This document shows positions 12,936-26,218 of a stretch of 64,000 nucleotides of DNA, piece after piece (position 1 is the first letter of the stretch; each line of letters begins with the position of its first letter). The stretch is from Sisyra terminalis (lineage: Eukaryota > Arthropoda > Insecta > Neuroptera > Sisyridae). The DNA is taken from assembly GCA_958496175.1 (NCBI GenBank), contig OY292274.1, forward strand, positions 60,212,630 to 60,276,629, read 5' to 3'. The position numbers were made by a program, and so were the translations under genes. The notes beneath the pieces were generated by a model, which made no database searches, was not told the origin of the DNA, and saw only the letters and a program-made list of their open reading frames with translations.

Positions 12936-14884
12936 TATTCAAAATGAATCTTTGAAATTGATAACTTACACTACCATTTCATGCATTTTAAAACTTTGGA
13001 TTATTATTTGAACTAAAAAAAATCGTCAATAAATGTATTTTTTTTTCCGTTTTTAAATAGTTATGCCTCGAGGAAAAATCGCGTATTTAAATATCATCGA
13101 CCAACGTGAGAAAGTCCATTTTAGATCTAGTACCATGATGTACTTGGAGTAAAAAATGGAATTGCAATTATAAATAGAAAAACCAGCATCTTTAAAACTC
13201 CCGAATTTAACATTATTTTTTCCTTTCTTTATAAATAAAAAAAACAATAAGAACAATAAAAACTTGAATTGTCTCGCAGATTTGATGTATATATTTCCTT
13301 AAACTATCAACCTACAATATTCAGCCGTGAAATGTATGAAAATCAGTACCCCATACAAAGTTTCTGGGAAAATTCGAAAAATGTCATGGTCTTACTCTTT
13401 TTTTCCAAAATTTTTATGTTTTTATGTTTCCTAAACAACGGATGGCAGACGAACGTTTATTTATACGTTGTAAACGGCGAACTGTTGATGTTTTTAATTT
13501 GATTCCGGCAAAGAAGCATTGTTGAAATCTTGAAAAAAATGTTGACACAATGTCATTACTGAAATAAAAGAATTTTTGATATTTGAGAATTTGATATTCA
13601 CCTACTGAAGTATGCATTATTTTGATATTTTGTGCTTGTAATACCTCTGCTCCTAGTTAAATCTCAAACTCCAAATTTTAGGTGCATAATACTATACTGT
13701 ACTATAATGTACAATACAGTACTATAATGTAGTGATATTTCAGATTTTTATCTGGTCCTCCACCAGAAATATTGAGCTCCGAAAATTGTAAATTTTGAAA
13801 ATTTCCAAATTTTGTTATTTTTTATTTTAAAAAGGCTTAAGTCTCAGACTTCAAATTTTGTTTTTGAATACAACTAGTACCTAACTGTTTGTAAAAAATG
13901 TTTTAACGTGTAAACTCTTTACCTTCTTTCACAATCTTTCCGTGAAAGTTGGAGTTCTGACAAATGAAAGCTAAAAATTTAGGCAGAAATTTCACCCCTT
14001 AGAATTACATTTAGGTGAAAACGTCTTAATGCAACCTTATAGCTTATATTTTCATAAGCACACTGCTTTTAGTTTCATTTTGATAGGACAAATAGAGCCT
14101 GAGATAATCAAGTTTCCGCAAACCCTTAAAAATGCGAAAATATCTGCGCCTAGTAAAACTAATATGGCCACCACTGGAAAACCAAAAACAATAAAATTAT
14201 AATCATGATGAATTTGAACTACCAACATGTTGGGGTGATAGCACACAGAAAATTATTTTTTTTTAAAATGGTCGAGCAACCATTTCGTTTATTTTTGAAC
14301 CACTTTATTTGAATTGACCCTAAGAGCTCCCAGGATACATAAACTTCAATTAAAATTAGTTATAAGTGATACTCTTAATAAACCTAACTGCTTTGCACAG
14401 CATTATTATTATGGCTGAGGGCATAACAAAGGGCCGAAACGTCGCGAATAAAAATCAAGTTTTAACTGCTTATTTTTGATCCTAGTTCTCTGAGAATTTG
14501 TAATAAATTAATAAAGTTATCGTTTTACGCAATTTTAGATATCTTAATAAATAAAAGTCAAATTATTCAATATTTCAAACGAAAAATTACTTAAAACCAT
14601 ACAACTATTGGAAATTTCCCAGATAAAAAAATATTGCTTATCAATAAACAAAACAATGGACTTTAGATTTTTGCTAAAATGCTTGTCATTTTCAGAAATA
14701 TCAACAATAATCTAACACAATTTTTAAAAATATAAATTTTCGTTTATTTCCCACTATAATTTTCTCGTAAAATTTGACACACAAAAGAAATTATTAGAGA
14801 ATCATTTTTGTAGGAAATTTCTTAAAACATTTTGATAATAACGATTCTATTGATTTTAGCACGCATCAAAAGTTATATAGAAAA
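12936..14884. other. Gene-free stretch with a ribozyme-like motif
   Basis: Contains a short nest of palindromes at 13690-13740 (ACTGTACTATAATGTAC) and the CTGAGGGC...GGCCGAAACG motif at 14413-14446. Several short frames, but none with coding character or known domain. Confidence 0.4.
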
Positions 14885-16742
14885 AAGGATTTATTTTTAT
14901 ACAGTAATTCTTATAGCAATAACAACAATCATAAAAACAATTAACAGTAGCAATAAGAATAATAATAATAGTCTATAATAACAATATCAATGCTAAAAAT
15001 AATATGAAACATTAATATATAAGTAATATATAAAAATAAAGCTATATAATAAGAAATAATAATTTGGAAATAAATAGTTAAACGGAATATTTGTTTAGTT
15101 ACAAAATCTATCAGGCAAATCTATTACATTCTATTTTTGTAACCTTCTTATCATCTCATTGTTGTCCAATAAGTTTATTGCGAGATGGTTGAAATGGTCG
15201 TCTAGTTTTGTTAGATATTTTTTACTAAACCTTTGAATTTTCTCCTTTACAGATGGCATTTCTGTATCTTCATGTATTTTTTTATTGTTTACATACCATG
15301 AAGTACCGATTATTTGTCGTAGGGTCCTTGATTGAAATCTTTGTAGGATTTCAATGTTGAAGTTGGATGCAGTACCCCACAACTGTATCCCATATGCCCA
15401 TATGAGCTTGAGGATGACCTTGTACAGAAGAAGTTTGTTTTCTGTCGATAATGGTGCATTAGATGCCATTAGCCAGTACATTTTTTTTGTATTTTTTATT
15501 TAAATGTTCTCGAGTTTTTTTAATTGGCACAGCCCATGTAAATTTTTGATCTAAGTGCATTCCGGGATATTTAACCGTGCTCTTTTGCGGTAGTTCTGTG
15601 CCTTCCATTGTAACTGGGGGACATATATTTCTGCGCAGTGTAAACATTATGTGTGTAGATTTTGCGTTGTTTATTTTTATTTTCCACTTTTTTGCCCATT
15701 TTTCTACTATGTCCAGGTAATTTTGGAGCTTTAACGAAGCTTCATTGGGTTCATCTGCTGCGGTTACGATGGTTGTATCATCAGCAAATGTTGCCACAAA
15801 TGCATCTGTTGCATTTGGCATATCGGCTGTGTAAAGGGAATACAACAGAGGTCCCAGTATGCTACCTTGGGGCATCCCGACTGTTATTTTTTTGGGAGTC
15901 ATTACTTCCGATTTGTGTTTGACTTGAAAGGTACGGTTTTCTAAGTAGGACGAGATTATGTTAAAATACTCAGGAAGTTCTTTTTTGACTTTGTACAACA
16001 GTCCGGGTTGCCATACCTGTGCCACATCCAGAAAAGCAGCAGAACAGTATTGTTTTCTTTCATGGGCATAACAAATAGTTTCAACGATTCTGTGAATCTG
16101 CTCTAGTGTTGAGTGACCATTTTTAAAGCCAAATTGGTGATCTGGTAGGATTTTTTTGTCTTGTATTATTGGGTGTATTTTTTTTAGAAGTAATTTTTCA
16201 TATACTTTGCTTAAGATTGGAAGCAGACTTATTGGTCGGTATGAACCAACCTCTTGAGGAGGTTTTCCAGGTTTCAGGATCATAATAATCAACGCTATCT
16301 TCCATTGCCCTGGGACCTGGGCTGTTCTATTAACGGCATTGAAAATGTGGGTTAGATAAGCAATTTTTTCTCGGTAGTTCTTTTAGTATCTTCCCTGTTA
16401 TCGAATCATAATCTGGGGTTTTACCTGATTTTAAGGCTTGCAAAACGGAGTTCACTTCTTTAGGTGACGTATTTTTGATTGTTCCAACGTTACTCCGTGT
16501 GTTTGTGATTTCCTCCATGATGGTTTTTGTATGTTCATGGGGAATTTCATGGGGGGGTGAAAGCTTTTTCCAACTGTATCGCGAAAAATTCAGCTTTTTC
16601 AGCATCGTTTCTTGCCCAAGTGCTGACAGGCTTTCGTACTGGATAGTTCTGTTCAGTTGGCTTTTTTATTCCTTTGGTGGCTTTCCACATCGGAATTTCG
16701 GGTTGGGGCTAGGCCTTGTAAATAGTTTTTGAAGAATTTCAA
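14885..16742 (-). mobile_element. Jockey-clade LINE, RT-bearing truncated copy
   Basis: The minus strand encodes a reverse transcriptase in pieces: 16605-16330 (start of RT, KSGKTPDYDSITGKILKELP) and 16292-15459 (LKPGKPPQEVGSYRPISLLP; GMPQGSILGPLLYSLYTADM; FADD catalytic motif in ATFADDTTIV), then 15481-15131 (LLYKVILKLIWAYGIQLWGT). Frames shift between the pieces and a few residues are missing after FLDVAQ, so it is inactive. The 3' UTR is rich in ATT/AAT triplets. No ORF1 or endonuclease domain remains. Nearly the same element occurs at 37606-39240 on the plus strand. Confidence 0.92.
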
Positions 16743-17970
16743 TATTTTAAGGAAAAAATGATAAAAATTTGAGGGTGCAAATTGGCTGTACGAAGAAGTT
16801 ATACAAGGGGGGAAATTCCCTCCAATTAGGGAAATTTAAAAAATTAAAGAATCAAATATAAATATTTCTGTTCATAGTTTTAAACAAACTCATAGCATTT
16901 GAAATGCATAAACCAATATAAAATGCATATTAAATACAAATCAACGATAATAGAGCAATAATATAATTCGTTCCAGTTCTAAATCTGTCATTTATGCGAT
17001 GTAAAATCTCACAAAAAACACACATTAAATTCAATTTATCAGTATTTAAAGATATAAATTAACAAGAAGGGTTCATAAATTATTTCTTGATATCTTGATT
17101 AGAAAGCAGTCGTTGCACATTGCTGAAAATAATTGTGACGCCAAGACACATGTCACATAATTAGCAAATTGTCTTTAGCCCACAATACGACGCATTTGTT
17201 GCGTATTTATTGCAATCGAAAAGTGAAAGACCTGCAAAATATGATCTCGAATGAGGAAAAAAATCTTTTATACGCATATAATTGATCTATTACCACTGCC
17301 TACCACTCTTACTCATTGATAAGACTCAAGAAAAATTGCCACAAAAATAGGAAAAATGAAATGAAACCAATATGAGAGAAATCTATGTTCAAATATTTAT
17401 CAAGCAGTAATTTCTCTTCGGATTAAACAATCTGTTGTTGTTTTCCGTTCTGTTTCTATAAATGTACGTATCGACTTGAATTATGTCATAACTTCTTGAA
17501 ATGAAAATAAAAAATGTTAGATAACACAAATCATATCAATGGTTTATTTATATGAATTTCGTTCGTAATTTCTTTCGTCAATCAAATGTAGGAATGAGGA
17601 AATTTTCTTTGATACATCCTCTCGAGGGGTTCAAACATAATTTAAATTTAGCTCTAAAAGCCGGCAAGATTTCAAGTTTCAAATATATGATATGGATTTG
17701 AAATGAAATAGAAATGTTATTGCAGATATGCCATTGCAGTTAAGGCCAATTGAAATCAGACAAGTTGATGTTAACTAAGATTGCAATATAGTAGGTACCC
17801 AATATTTATTAGCAAATCAATTGGTCTCAGAGGGACGTGCGACGTAAGGTCTCGAGGGACTTCAAAGGAATATTGAATATTCTCTCGAAGATATTAACGA
17901 GATCATTCATAAGTACATATGAAGTGATTTTTTGTGATAGCCATAACAATGATTGTATTTTTTTAAATTA
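16743..17970. other. Gene-free AT-rich stretch
   Basis: No coding region, repeat boundary or RNA gene recognised. A short frame at 17837-18031 runs into the TIR of copy B and is not a gene. Confidence 0.4.
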
Positions 17971-19151
17971 CACTGATCAACAAAATTTTGTAACAAGAAA
18001 AGTAAGCAGTAATTTCGAAATATCTACCTAACCTCTCCACAAAATCATATGTATATTAATTTGAGTAGGTCTAGTTTCCGTGATATTTTGTAACAATGTC
18101 TGTGATGTTATTAATATTTTGGGAATACAATACAAAATTGAAGAGTGGCGTTTATTTATTGATACATCAAAAACAAGCTTAAAGGTAGTTTTGTAACAAT
18201 AATGTTAATAATCTTCTCTCTGTATCGGTAGGTTATAGTGCTAACATGAAAGAATCCCATGAAACAATGAAATTTCTTCAAGAAAAGATTAAATATGATG
18301 AACATAAATGGAAAATTTGCGGAGATTTAAAAGTTGTTCCCCTTTTATTAGGATTGCAATTTGAGTATACAAAATTTTGTTGTTTTCTTTGTGAATGGGA
18401 CAGTATGGATAGGGAAAACCATTACGTTAAAAAAAAAAAAACTTTGTGAAAGCAATGGATAAAAATGGCGTTGGATTTCAATACCTAAAAGAAAAATTCC
18501 CTAAAATCAGTGATGCTAAGATTAAAAAAGGTGTGTTTGTAAGTCCTCAAATCAGGTAAGTGATAAAAGATGATATATTTAAAGAACAACTCGATGATCT
18601 AGAAAAACCAGCTTGGGAATCACTTATAAAAATCACTGAAAATTTTCTTGGAAATCACCGATCAAATGACTATAAAACTATTGTCGAGGAACTTTTAGAG
18701 AATTATAAAGCATTAGGCTGCAATATGTCCTTAAAAATACATTTTTTACATTCACATTTAGACTTTTTTCTCCCACACTTGGATGCTGTTAGTGACGAAC
18801 ATGGGGAAAGATTCCGCCAAGGCATTTTTACCATAGAAAAACGATACCAGGGAAAATGGAGTCCAACTACGCTGGCAGATTATTGCTGGGATTACAGAGG
18901 GACGTTCCTGACGCAAAATATAGGAGAAAATCATAAGAAAGTACATATATTAATATTATTACATTGATAAAAATTTAATTTTTGTTAAAATAATTTGTAA
19001 TTTAAGAAAAGTAAAAAGAATTATATTACAATAAAACTATTCGTATTTAAAAGTTAAGACTACTAATTCTACTCTACTTGACCTTATTCCTAACAGAATC
19101 AGCCAAAATTTTTCTTGTTACACAGAAAAAAAGTTTTTTTGTTGATCAGTG
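17971..19151 (+). mobile_element. TIR element with remnants of an unclassified protein, copy B
   Basis: Bounded by CACTGATCAACAAAA (17971) and TTTTGTTGATCAGTG (ending 19151), with TTA on both sides. Inverted relative to copy A, about 5 kb away. The plus strand reads FCNNVCDVINILGIQY and EEWRLFIDTSKTSLK (about 18089-18190), then after stops 18246-18449 (HKWKICGDLKVVPLLLGLQF) and, in shifted frames, 18452-18940 (FPKISDAKIKKGVFVSPQIR, FLGNHRSNDYKTIVEELLEN, HLDAVSDEHGERFRQGIF). In-frame stops and a poly-A frameshift near 18430 show it is non-functional. Same internal junction as copy A. Confidence 0.8.
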
Positions 19152-19907
19152 TTATTAACGAAATTATTTTAGCATAACCCAAGTTTTTTGAGAATTAAGT
19201 TGTTATATAATAAGTTATAATATTCCGATTTTTTTTTTCTAAAAATACAATATTTGATTGACTAAAAAAAATTAAACATTTTAGTTGTTAAGTTTCAACA
19301 ATAATTCATTTATAAAATAATCAATTTTCCTATACATTACTAGAGGACCCGATGAACTTCGTATTGCCTTAAAATGATTCATTGATATTGATAATATTAT
19401 CATATTTTAAAATTTTTAAATAAATACAATTAAATACTTATACATTTGCTTGATTTTAACTTAACAAAAGTGCGTTTTTTAAATGTACATTTTATCTAAC
19501 ATATTTAGATTTATACCTATAAGAACATGGAACAAATTAAAACCCATATGCATGAAAAAATTCATAAAATCTCACTTATTCATGAATTCTTAGACATACA
19601 TCGATATTTCTGAAGCCATTTTGAATTTTCACTTTTTGTGTTCCTTAAAATTTCACTTTTTTTATGGCTAGTTGGATCCTATTAATCAAGGTCACTATTA
19701 ATCAGAGATTGGATGCTCTCTGGGAATGTTTCTGTTTTCTTCAGTACTTTTTTAAACAGAAAATGGGTTTGTTTTTTATTATTTGATACTTCAGCATATG
19801 ATTAAGGTCATTAAGGTGGTCCACTTTTCTGCGTTAGTACAACGAAGCTGTTTAAATATGCTACAATATTCCGATCTTATTATGCTAATAATTTTTATCC
19901 TTTCTGT
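19152..19907. other. Gene-free stretch
   Basis: AT-rich, no gene or clear repeat boundary seen. Confidence 0.35.
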
Positions 19908-20996
19908 GCAGTAGTTTGTAATGAACCATAGTCTTTAAGTCATTATACTATATATTAGACTGATTCAAAAAAAATGATGAATTTTTTTTTCTTAATTATA
20001 TCGAAAATATTGTTGGAAATGACAAAAAAAATCCTGTGAAAGTTTAAGCTTTTAATATTAATATTAAGAGGTGCCGCATGGTAAATTTCGATTTTCCATT
20101 TAAATAACATGGGAACAATATTCTCTTGCACTTTAGAATTTTAAAGCTCACATTGGTGATAATATTTCGGAATGACCAAGATATATTCTTGTAGAAAATT
20201 AAACGATCTACAAAAAAGGTCTGTTACAAGTTTTTGATATATTTATTCCTACAAAAGTTATTCGAGGTCAAAGTTGAGCTAAAGAGAGATTTTAATATTT
20301 TTTCAATTTTTGGACGCAACCATCAATTTTATGAGAAAATTTTATAGGACATTTTTTGTAGAGCATTTTTTCTCTATAACTTATCTCTATAAAAGTTTTT
20401 GATATATTTTACAGATTCTAAGCAATAAAAAAAAAAACAATAAAGTTACGAATATTTTCAGTTTAATGCAAATAACTTAGGACCTGTGAAAAATAGCAAA
20501 AACTTTTACAGAGATAAGTTATAGGAAAAAAGTGCTCTACAAAAAATGTCCTATAAAATTTTTTCCTAAAATTGATGGTTGCGTCAAAAAATTGAAAAAA
20601 TACTAAAATTTCTCTTTAGTTCAACATTGACCTCGATTAACTTTTGAAGGAATAAATATATCAAAAACTTGTAATAGACCTTTTTTATAGATCGTTCAAT
20701 TTTCTACAAGAATATACCTTAGTTATTCCGAAATATTGTCACCAACGTGAGCTATAAAATTCCAAAGTGCAAGAGAATATTGTTCCCATGTTATTTAAAT
20801 GGAAAATCGAAATTTGCGATGAGGCACCTCTTAATATTAATATTAAAAGCTAAACTTTCACAGGATTTTTTTTGTCATTTCCAACAATATTTTCGATATA
20901 ATTAAGAAAAAAAAAATTATAATTTTTTTTGAATCAGTCTAATATATAGTATGACTTAAGGACTGATGAAGAAGATGGTTCACTACAAACTACTGA
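19908..20996. repeat. Small palindromic MITE split at its centre by a large palindrome
   Basis: The outer parts (19908-19955 and 20942-20996) are inverted copies of each other: CAGTAGTTTGTAATGAACCA on the left, TGGTTCACTACAAACTACTG on the right, then AGTCTTTAAGTCAT/ATGACTTAAGGACT and TATACTATATAT/ATATATAGTAT. Without the insert they form one palindrome of roughly 100 bp. Confidence 0.6.
19956..20941. mobile_element. 986-bp foldback element with several-hundred-bp arms
   Basis: Starts TAGACTGATTCAAAAAAAAT and ends with its complement ATTTTTTTTGAATCAGTCTA. The arms pair almost continuously inward: ATTAAGAGGTGCC/GGCACCTCTTAAT, AACATGGGAACAATATTCTC/GAGAATATTGTTCCCATGTT, TCAAAAACTTG/CAAGTTTTTGA, up to a spacer near 20400-20490. 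Flanks share ATATAT, a possible duplication. Non-coding. A transcript would fold into a long hairpin. Confidence 0.85.
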
Positions 20997-22930
20997 TATC
21001 TACTTCTCAATAAAATTTTTGGTTAACTATATAAAGTTTGATACCAAAATGTAATTTGACCTTAAAATTTATGTTAATCTAAACTTATGTATTTTGATAA
21101 GCAACCAAAATGACTTACACCACTTTCAGATTTAATCAATTGTAAAAAAATATTTAATTTGATTCTTGAAAAATCAAAACTCCCATTAAACGCTTACCTA
21201 TAACTTCTTTTATCGGTCTTCCTAAACATGCTGATAGTAAATTTACAGTCTTAAAATATTTGCCTTCCATTTGACTAAAATATGCAATGCAATATGTGAT
21301 AGCCTTTTAAGAAACCACAACCATCTTATTTGCAACTAATTAATCCTTTCTAATTTGGTATTTCTTCAGAACTACTTTTGGATTTGTTATCACTGGACTT
21401 ACATCACTTTCATAGTAAATGAATATGCAATTAATTTTATGGATCAATTTTAAAATGAACTGAGGATAATCAGTTTTAAGGAAATTAAATTCTAACTACC
21501 ATTAAATAAAAGTTTAACCCGAAATTAATCAAAATGTTGTACACCTTAATATTTTTTAAACAATGGACTTACTCCACTTTCCAAATAAACGTTATTTCGT
21601 ATTCGAATATTAAGTTTAAGTTGGATTCCTTTTTAAACAATTGGTTCACATTAAAAATTAGGTACTCAAATCTTTAAAAAAGAGAATTAACACTTCAGAG
21701 AGGCTATGATCCTATATTCTTTTGCATTCTTTTAACTCCTGTTGCATTTTACAACTCTGCTTATTGTTGCCATTAAGCAATTAGCACTTAACTTAAAATA
21801 ACTACTTATAAACTTCAACAATCAACAATACGTACTAGAACGATTTATGAAAAAATACAATAATTTTAATACCAGACCTCATTTTTAAATTTCTACTTAA
21901 AGTAAATAATAAAGAAAAAAGTATCCACCAAAAAAAAAAGTTTCATTCGTATTTCATCAAAAAAGTTTCTTCATAAAAATCAAATAAACGTCTTTTATTA
22001 AGTCCCAGACGAAGACCAAGTTGTAATTATTTCGTCTTTAAGCACTTATAAATTTTTGCCAACTTTCAAACAAATATTTGGTCCTTGTAAACGACAAATT
22101 TTGCTCATTGAACTTGAAACTAATTTTTCTTGAACATTAATGAAATCATTCAAACAATTTTATCCCATCCACAAATATTTCGCGCATTTAATTTTAATAA
22201 ATCCATGTTTTTTTTTTTCACTCAAGAAAAACTCATAAATTTTTATTAAAGTTGCAGCTTACTTAGCGTAAAGTGAAATTTATCGAATTCTTAAATGACA
22301 TAGAAGGTAATGTAAGGACAATGTAATCACTTAAGAAAACACTTGTTCAATGCAAACATGACGACAATTACAAATCACTTAACTGATGTTATAATTTCAC
22401 GAAATTACGAAACATTAACTACTCAATAGTTCCAAGAAAATCGAACAAATTTTCCAAGGATTTGCTTGCGCATTAAATCGTGCAATGACTATACGAGAAG
22501 AAATCGCAGTAAAATTTAATCTTTTCAAATGAAATTATTTAACAATCTGTTAAATGTTTACTTGCATGTTATCAATTTCCAAACGGTAAAACTTTTCTCT
22601 GTTTACGTATGCCTCCAAGCTAAAAGCTCGTAACATTGCAAAAGCTAGCAAAACACAACTTAAACAATTGCACGTTATATCGCAACATAAAATGACAGTC
22701 AAGAAAATACAATCTAATTCTAAATTCAAATATAATGAAAATTTGAAAAAAAAAGCCTCTGGCAAAAGATTTGCTTCTGTTTCATAGTTTAATAAGTAAA
22801 CCATTATGTTTCTATTTGGTTGATTTACTTATATATTTATCTATCTAATGGAATGAAATATTGATGTCTAACCCGGACTAATACCTACAAATCTAACTCA
22901 CGTATTAGAATTTCCGTATAAATATATAAT
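20997..22930. other. Gene-free stretch
   Basis: AT-rich sequence with no coding exon, RNA gene or repeat structure I can support. The 84-codon minus frame at 22804-22550 has no family marks. Confidence 0.35.
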
Positions 22931-23935
22931 ATGGAATTATCTCAAAGAGCGCCAATGTTGTGTGCAAATCAAAAATGAAATGTCAAATAGCACATTAATT
23001 AAGGCTGGAATCTCTCAAGGGTCTATTATGGAACCTATTCTATTTATTCTATATATAAATTATATCCCACGGACACCCGAAACTTTCCTATCCCTATATG
23101 CTGATGATACAGCAATTTTTGCATCCTCCTGGAGAGCTGATACAGTGACCAACAGAATAACCAAGGCCTTAAAAAGAAAAATGATTTTTTTTTAAAAAAT
23201 GGGAAATAAAGGCCAATGATAACAAAATTGAAGCTGTCCTATTCACTAGAAGAAGACCTAAAAAGCATAAAAAGGTATTAGTAAATGGGAAAAAACAGTT
23301 AGATACTTGGGGATGCAACTGGATTCCAGACTCAACTTTGCTGAACACATCAAACTAACTAAAAACAAATTAATGACCTTAACTAATATCTTATTTACAT
23401 TGCTAAATAGACAATCAAGGTTGTCTACCAACAATAAATTAATAATTTATAAAACAGTGCTCAGACCAGTGCTTACATATGTATGTCCAGTCTGGAGTTC
23501 AGTAAACAAAACCAAGTATCTGGCACTACAAAGAGTCCAAAATAAATTAATAAGAATCTTGAAAAACTACACAGCCAAATACAAGATACACGATCTACAT
23601 GAGGAATTAAAGATACCACGGCTAGAATTATATATCCTCGCTTTGTCGTGGAATTTCTACACAAATTATAGAAGTGGCCCTAGCCAAATAATTAGAAGCA
23701 TCAGTGATTGCACCCTCGATGACCTATTCTACAAGTTCAGAAAATACAAACATAAAAAATAAGACATATGGTCTTATAATAAACTGAAAACAGGAACAAT
23801 ATTCGGGGTTTTTAAGAATTGCCATATTTTTTTCCCCAAATCAAATAAACAACTACAATATCGTAAACTAATTTCTATCCTAGATCAGGATCTACAGTCG
23901 CTGGCTGCTTGGATGGTTTATACAAGGTACATCAC
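22930..23935 (+). mobile_element. Jockey-like LINE, RT fragment, second lineage
   Basis: The plus strand encodes the second half of a reverse transcriptase: AGISQGSIMEPILFILYINY and LYADDTAIFAS (catalytic ADD) in 22962-23195, then after a poly-T frameshift 23307-23762 with LGMQLDSRLNFAEHIKLTKN, LIIYKTVLRPVLTYVCPVWS and LQRVQNKLIRILKN. A further frame continues to about 23935. It differs from the copies at 14885 and 37606, so it is a separate family. 5'-truncated and frameshifted. Confidence 0.88.
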
Positions 23936-24309
23936 ACTTAAAATTAAAAATAAGTTGTAAATAAAAATATTTGTATATATATATATTATAAGAGCAATAA
24001 TTTTTTTTTTATTTATAAATAGCCGTATAAATATGTATTTAGCTTTATTAAATTTATTAAACATCTGTCTCACTTTTTCACCAATTAATAAAAAAATATT
24101 TTTTCTTGCATGCAGTTCAGAAAAGCAATTACATAAAAGTATAAGGTGCTGAAATTGTAACGGTACTTGGTAAGTATGTAGGTACGAATACAATACTGAG
24201 ATCATGGAAGTTTCAGGTCTATATCTCTATTAGTTTTGGTGAAAAAAATAAATACATACTTTCATTATAATGTCTGAATTTTTTTAGAATTTTTCATAGA
24301 GAAAATAAA

Positions 24310-24810
24310 AACCACTGTTAATGTTAATTACTTTCGTAAAGTTCAATATGGCATTAACTATAAAATTTGCTTTCTTAAATTTTCAAAATTTCAACAATCA
24401 AAGCAAATGAATATCTTTTAATCTGCAATTCTGTTGGTTAATAGCTATATACATTGTACATATAGTGAGTGTTGGCATCTAATATTAGTGCGCATGCCTC
24501 AAAGCACACTACTTGCATTCTCATTACTTACTTCACTGAACATATACAAAGCGTATTTTTGAAAGCGTACTTTATGTTAATTACTTTTGTAAAGTTTAAT
24601 AGCAATAGCTATAAAAGAAGCTTTTTTAAATTTTCAAAATTTCAACAATTAAAGCAAATGAACATCATTAAATTTCGCTATCCTATTGGTTATTAGCCAC
24701 ATGCATTGTACATACATATAGTGAGTGTTGACATCTAATATTAGTGCGCATGCTTCAAAGCACTCTACTTGCATTGCCATCGCTAACTTCATTGAACATA
24801 TCCAAAAGTG
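24310..24810. repeat. Tandem duplication, unit about 256 bp
   Basis: GTGAGTGTTGGCATCTAATA at 24465 recurs at 24721, with shared flanks (AAATTTTCAAAATTTCAACA, TTAGTGCGCATGC). About two units. Confidence 0.8.
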
Positions 24811-25015
24811 ATATTTTTTTTCATAAAATTATTATTTTCTGAATGATTTTGTAAGACTTTGTAGTCGACATTTTTTAATTAAAAAGTCATAAGACACCGG
24901 TAAATCATATTGAAATTTCAGATCAATCGGTTTTGTACATTCTAAGAAAAAAAATATTCGAAATAAAGATCTGAAGCTTCCAGGATCTAAGTGTTCTATA
25001 ACTACTTATGTACAT

Positions 25016-25637
25016 TAGGGTGGTCCTTAATAAGGGTGTTTTCGAATTTCTTTGCTCTCAGGGACTCAAATGCTTCCAAATTGACAATAGAAAATTCTCT
25101 GAAAATTTGAGCTTATAATATTAACTTTAAGATAGTCCGCTTTCCAACTTAAGTTTCTTATAGAAATAACGTGGGAAAAATTTAATTTGTTTTTTAGAAC
25201 TCCATAACTCAGCGATAATTTTAACGTTCTACAAAAATGAGCTCTTATGATTTTTCGCTAATTTACTTAATAATTATAGTTTAAAATATTACTAATTATA
25301 TAATAATAAAACTACTTTCAGCTCGAACAACTCTTAAGCCAATAAATTTAGAGAAGAATCATAAGAGCTCTTTTTTGTAGAGCCTTAAATTTACAATAAA
25401 CATGACAAGATTAGTTACTTTCAATTTATTTGTCGCTGAATTATAGCATTCTAGTGAACAAATTAAATTTTTCCCACGTTATTTCCATAAGAAACTTGAG
25501 TCTGAGTCAGAAAGCGGACTATCTTAAAGTTAATATAAAGAGCTCAAATTTTCCGGGAATTTTTTTTATTAATTTGCAAGCATTCGAACCCCGGGGAGCA
25601 AAGAAATTCAAAAACACCCCTATTAAGGACCCCCCTA
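25016..25637. mobile_element. Foldback element, TAGGGTGGTCC family, complete copy
   Basis: Ends TAGGGTGGTCCTTAATAAGG and CCTATTAAGGACCCCCCTA, arms pairing for over 200 bp (for example AAGATAGTCCGCTTTC and GAAAGCGGACTATCTT). Flanked by a perfect 8-bp duplication ATGTACAT (25008-25015 and 25638-25645). Confidence 0.85.
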
Positions 25638-25924
25638 ATGTACATATCTACTAAGTATCGTAAAAATAACCTTTAAATGTAGCAGCAATCCTAAGCTTTT
25701 TGTCACCAGTTTCTACTTATCCTTCGGTTTATTGCATTTCTGCGAGAAATGCAGTTTTCAGAGGCAATAAAGAAAAAAAAAATCATAATTAATAATCACA
25801 TTTTTGATATTTGGGAATTAGATCGTTAATCACACACTTGATATTCAGAAAGTAGCGCAAATAACTTCGAAAGATTAATTTGGGGTCAAAATAAGATTTT
25901 TTCGCTGACTTTGAACAGTTATCC

Positions 25925-26218
25925 TGTGTATACAATATATAAAATATATTGCAGTCCAATTTATTAACATAAATTTGAACAGAAGTTCAAACAAAAATAT
26001 TCGTGACGTATTGCCCAGATACGTATTTCAATTGCCAAGCAATCTTCATCACAAAGCAGTTACGGAGTGATCCAAACTACTTGATGACCACTCATAAAGA
26101 TTGCTTGGCAATCTAAATACGTATCTGGGCAAAACAACACGAATATTTTTGTTTGAACTTCTGTTCAAATTTATGTTAATAAATTGGACTGCAATATATT
26201 TTATATATTGTATACACA
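25925..26218. mobile_element. Foldback MITE with TGTGTATACAATATA ends, short copy
   Basis: Arms of about 130 bp: TGTGTATACAATATATAAAA at 25925 and its complement ending 26218. Inner parts GAACAGAAGTTCAAAC and CAGATACGTATTT are also mirrored. A 60-bp core separates the arms. A larger relative lies at 42961-43636. Confidence 0.8.
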
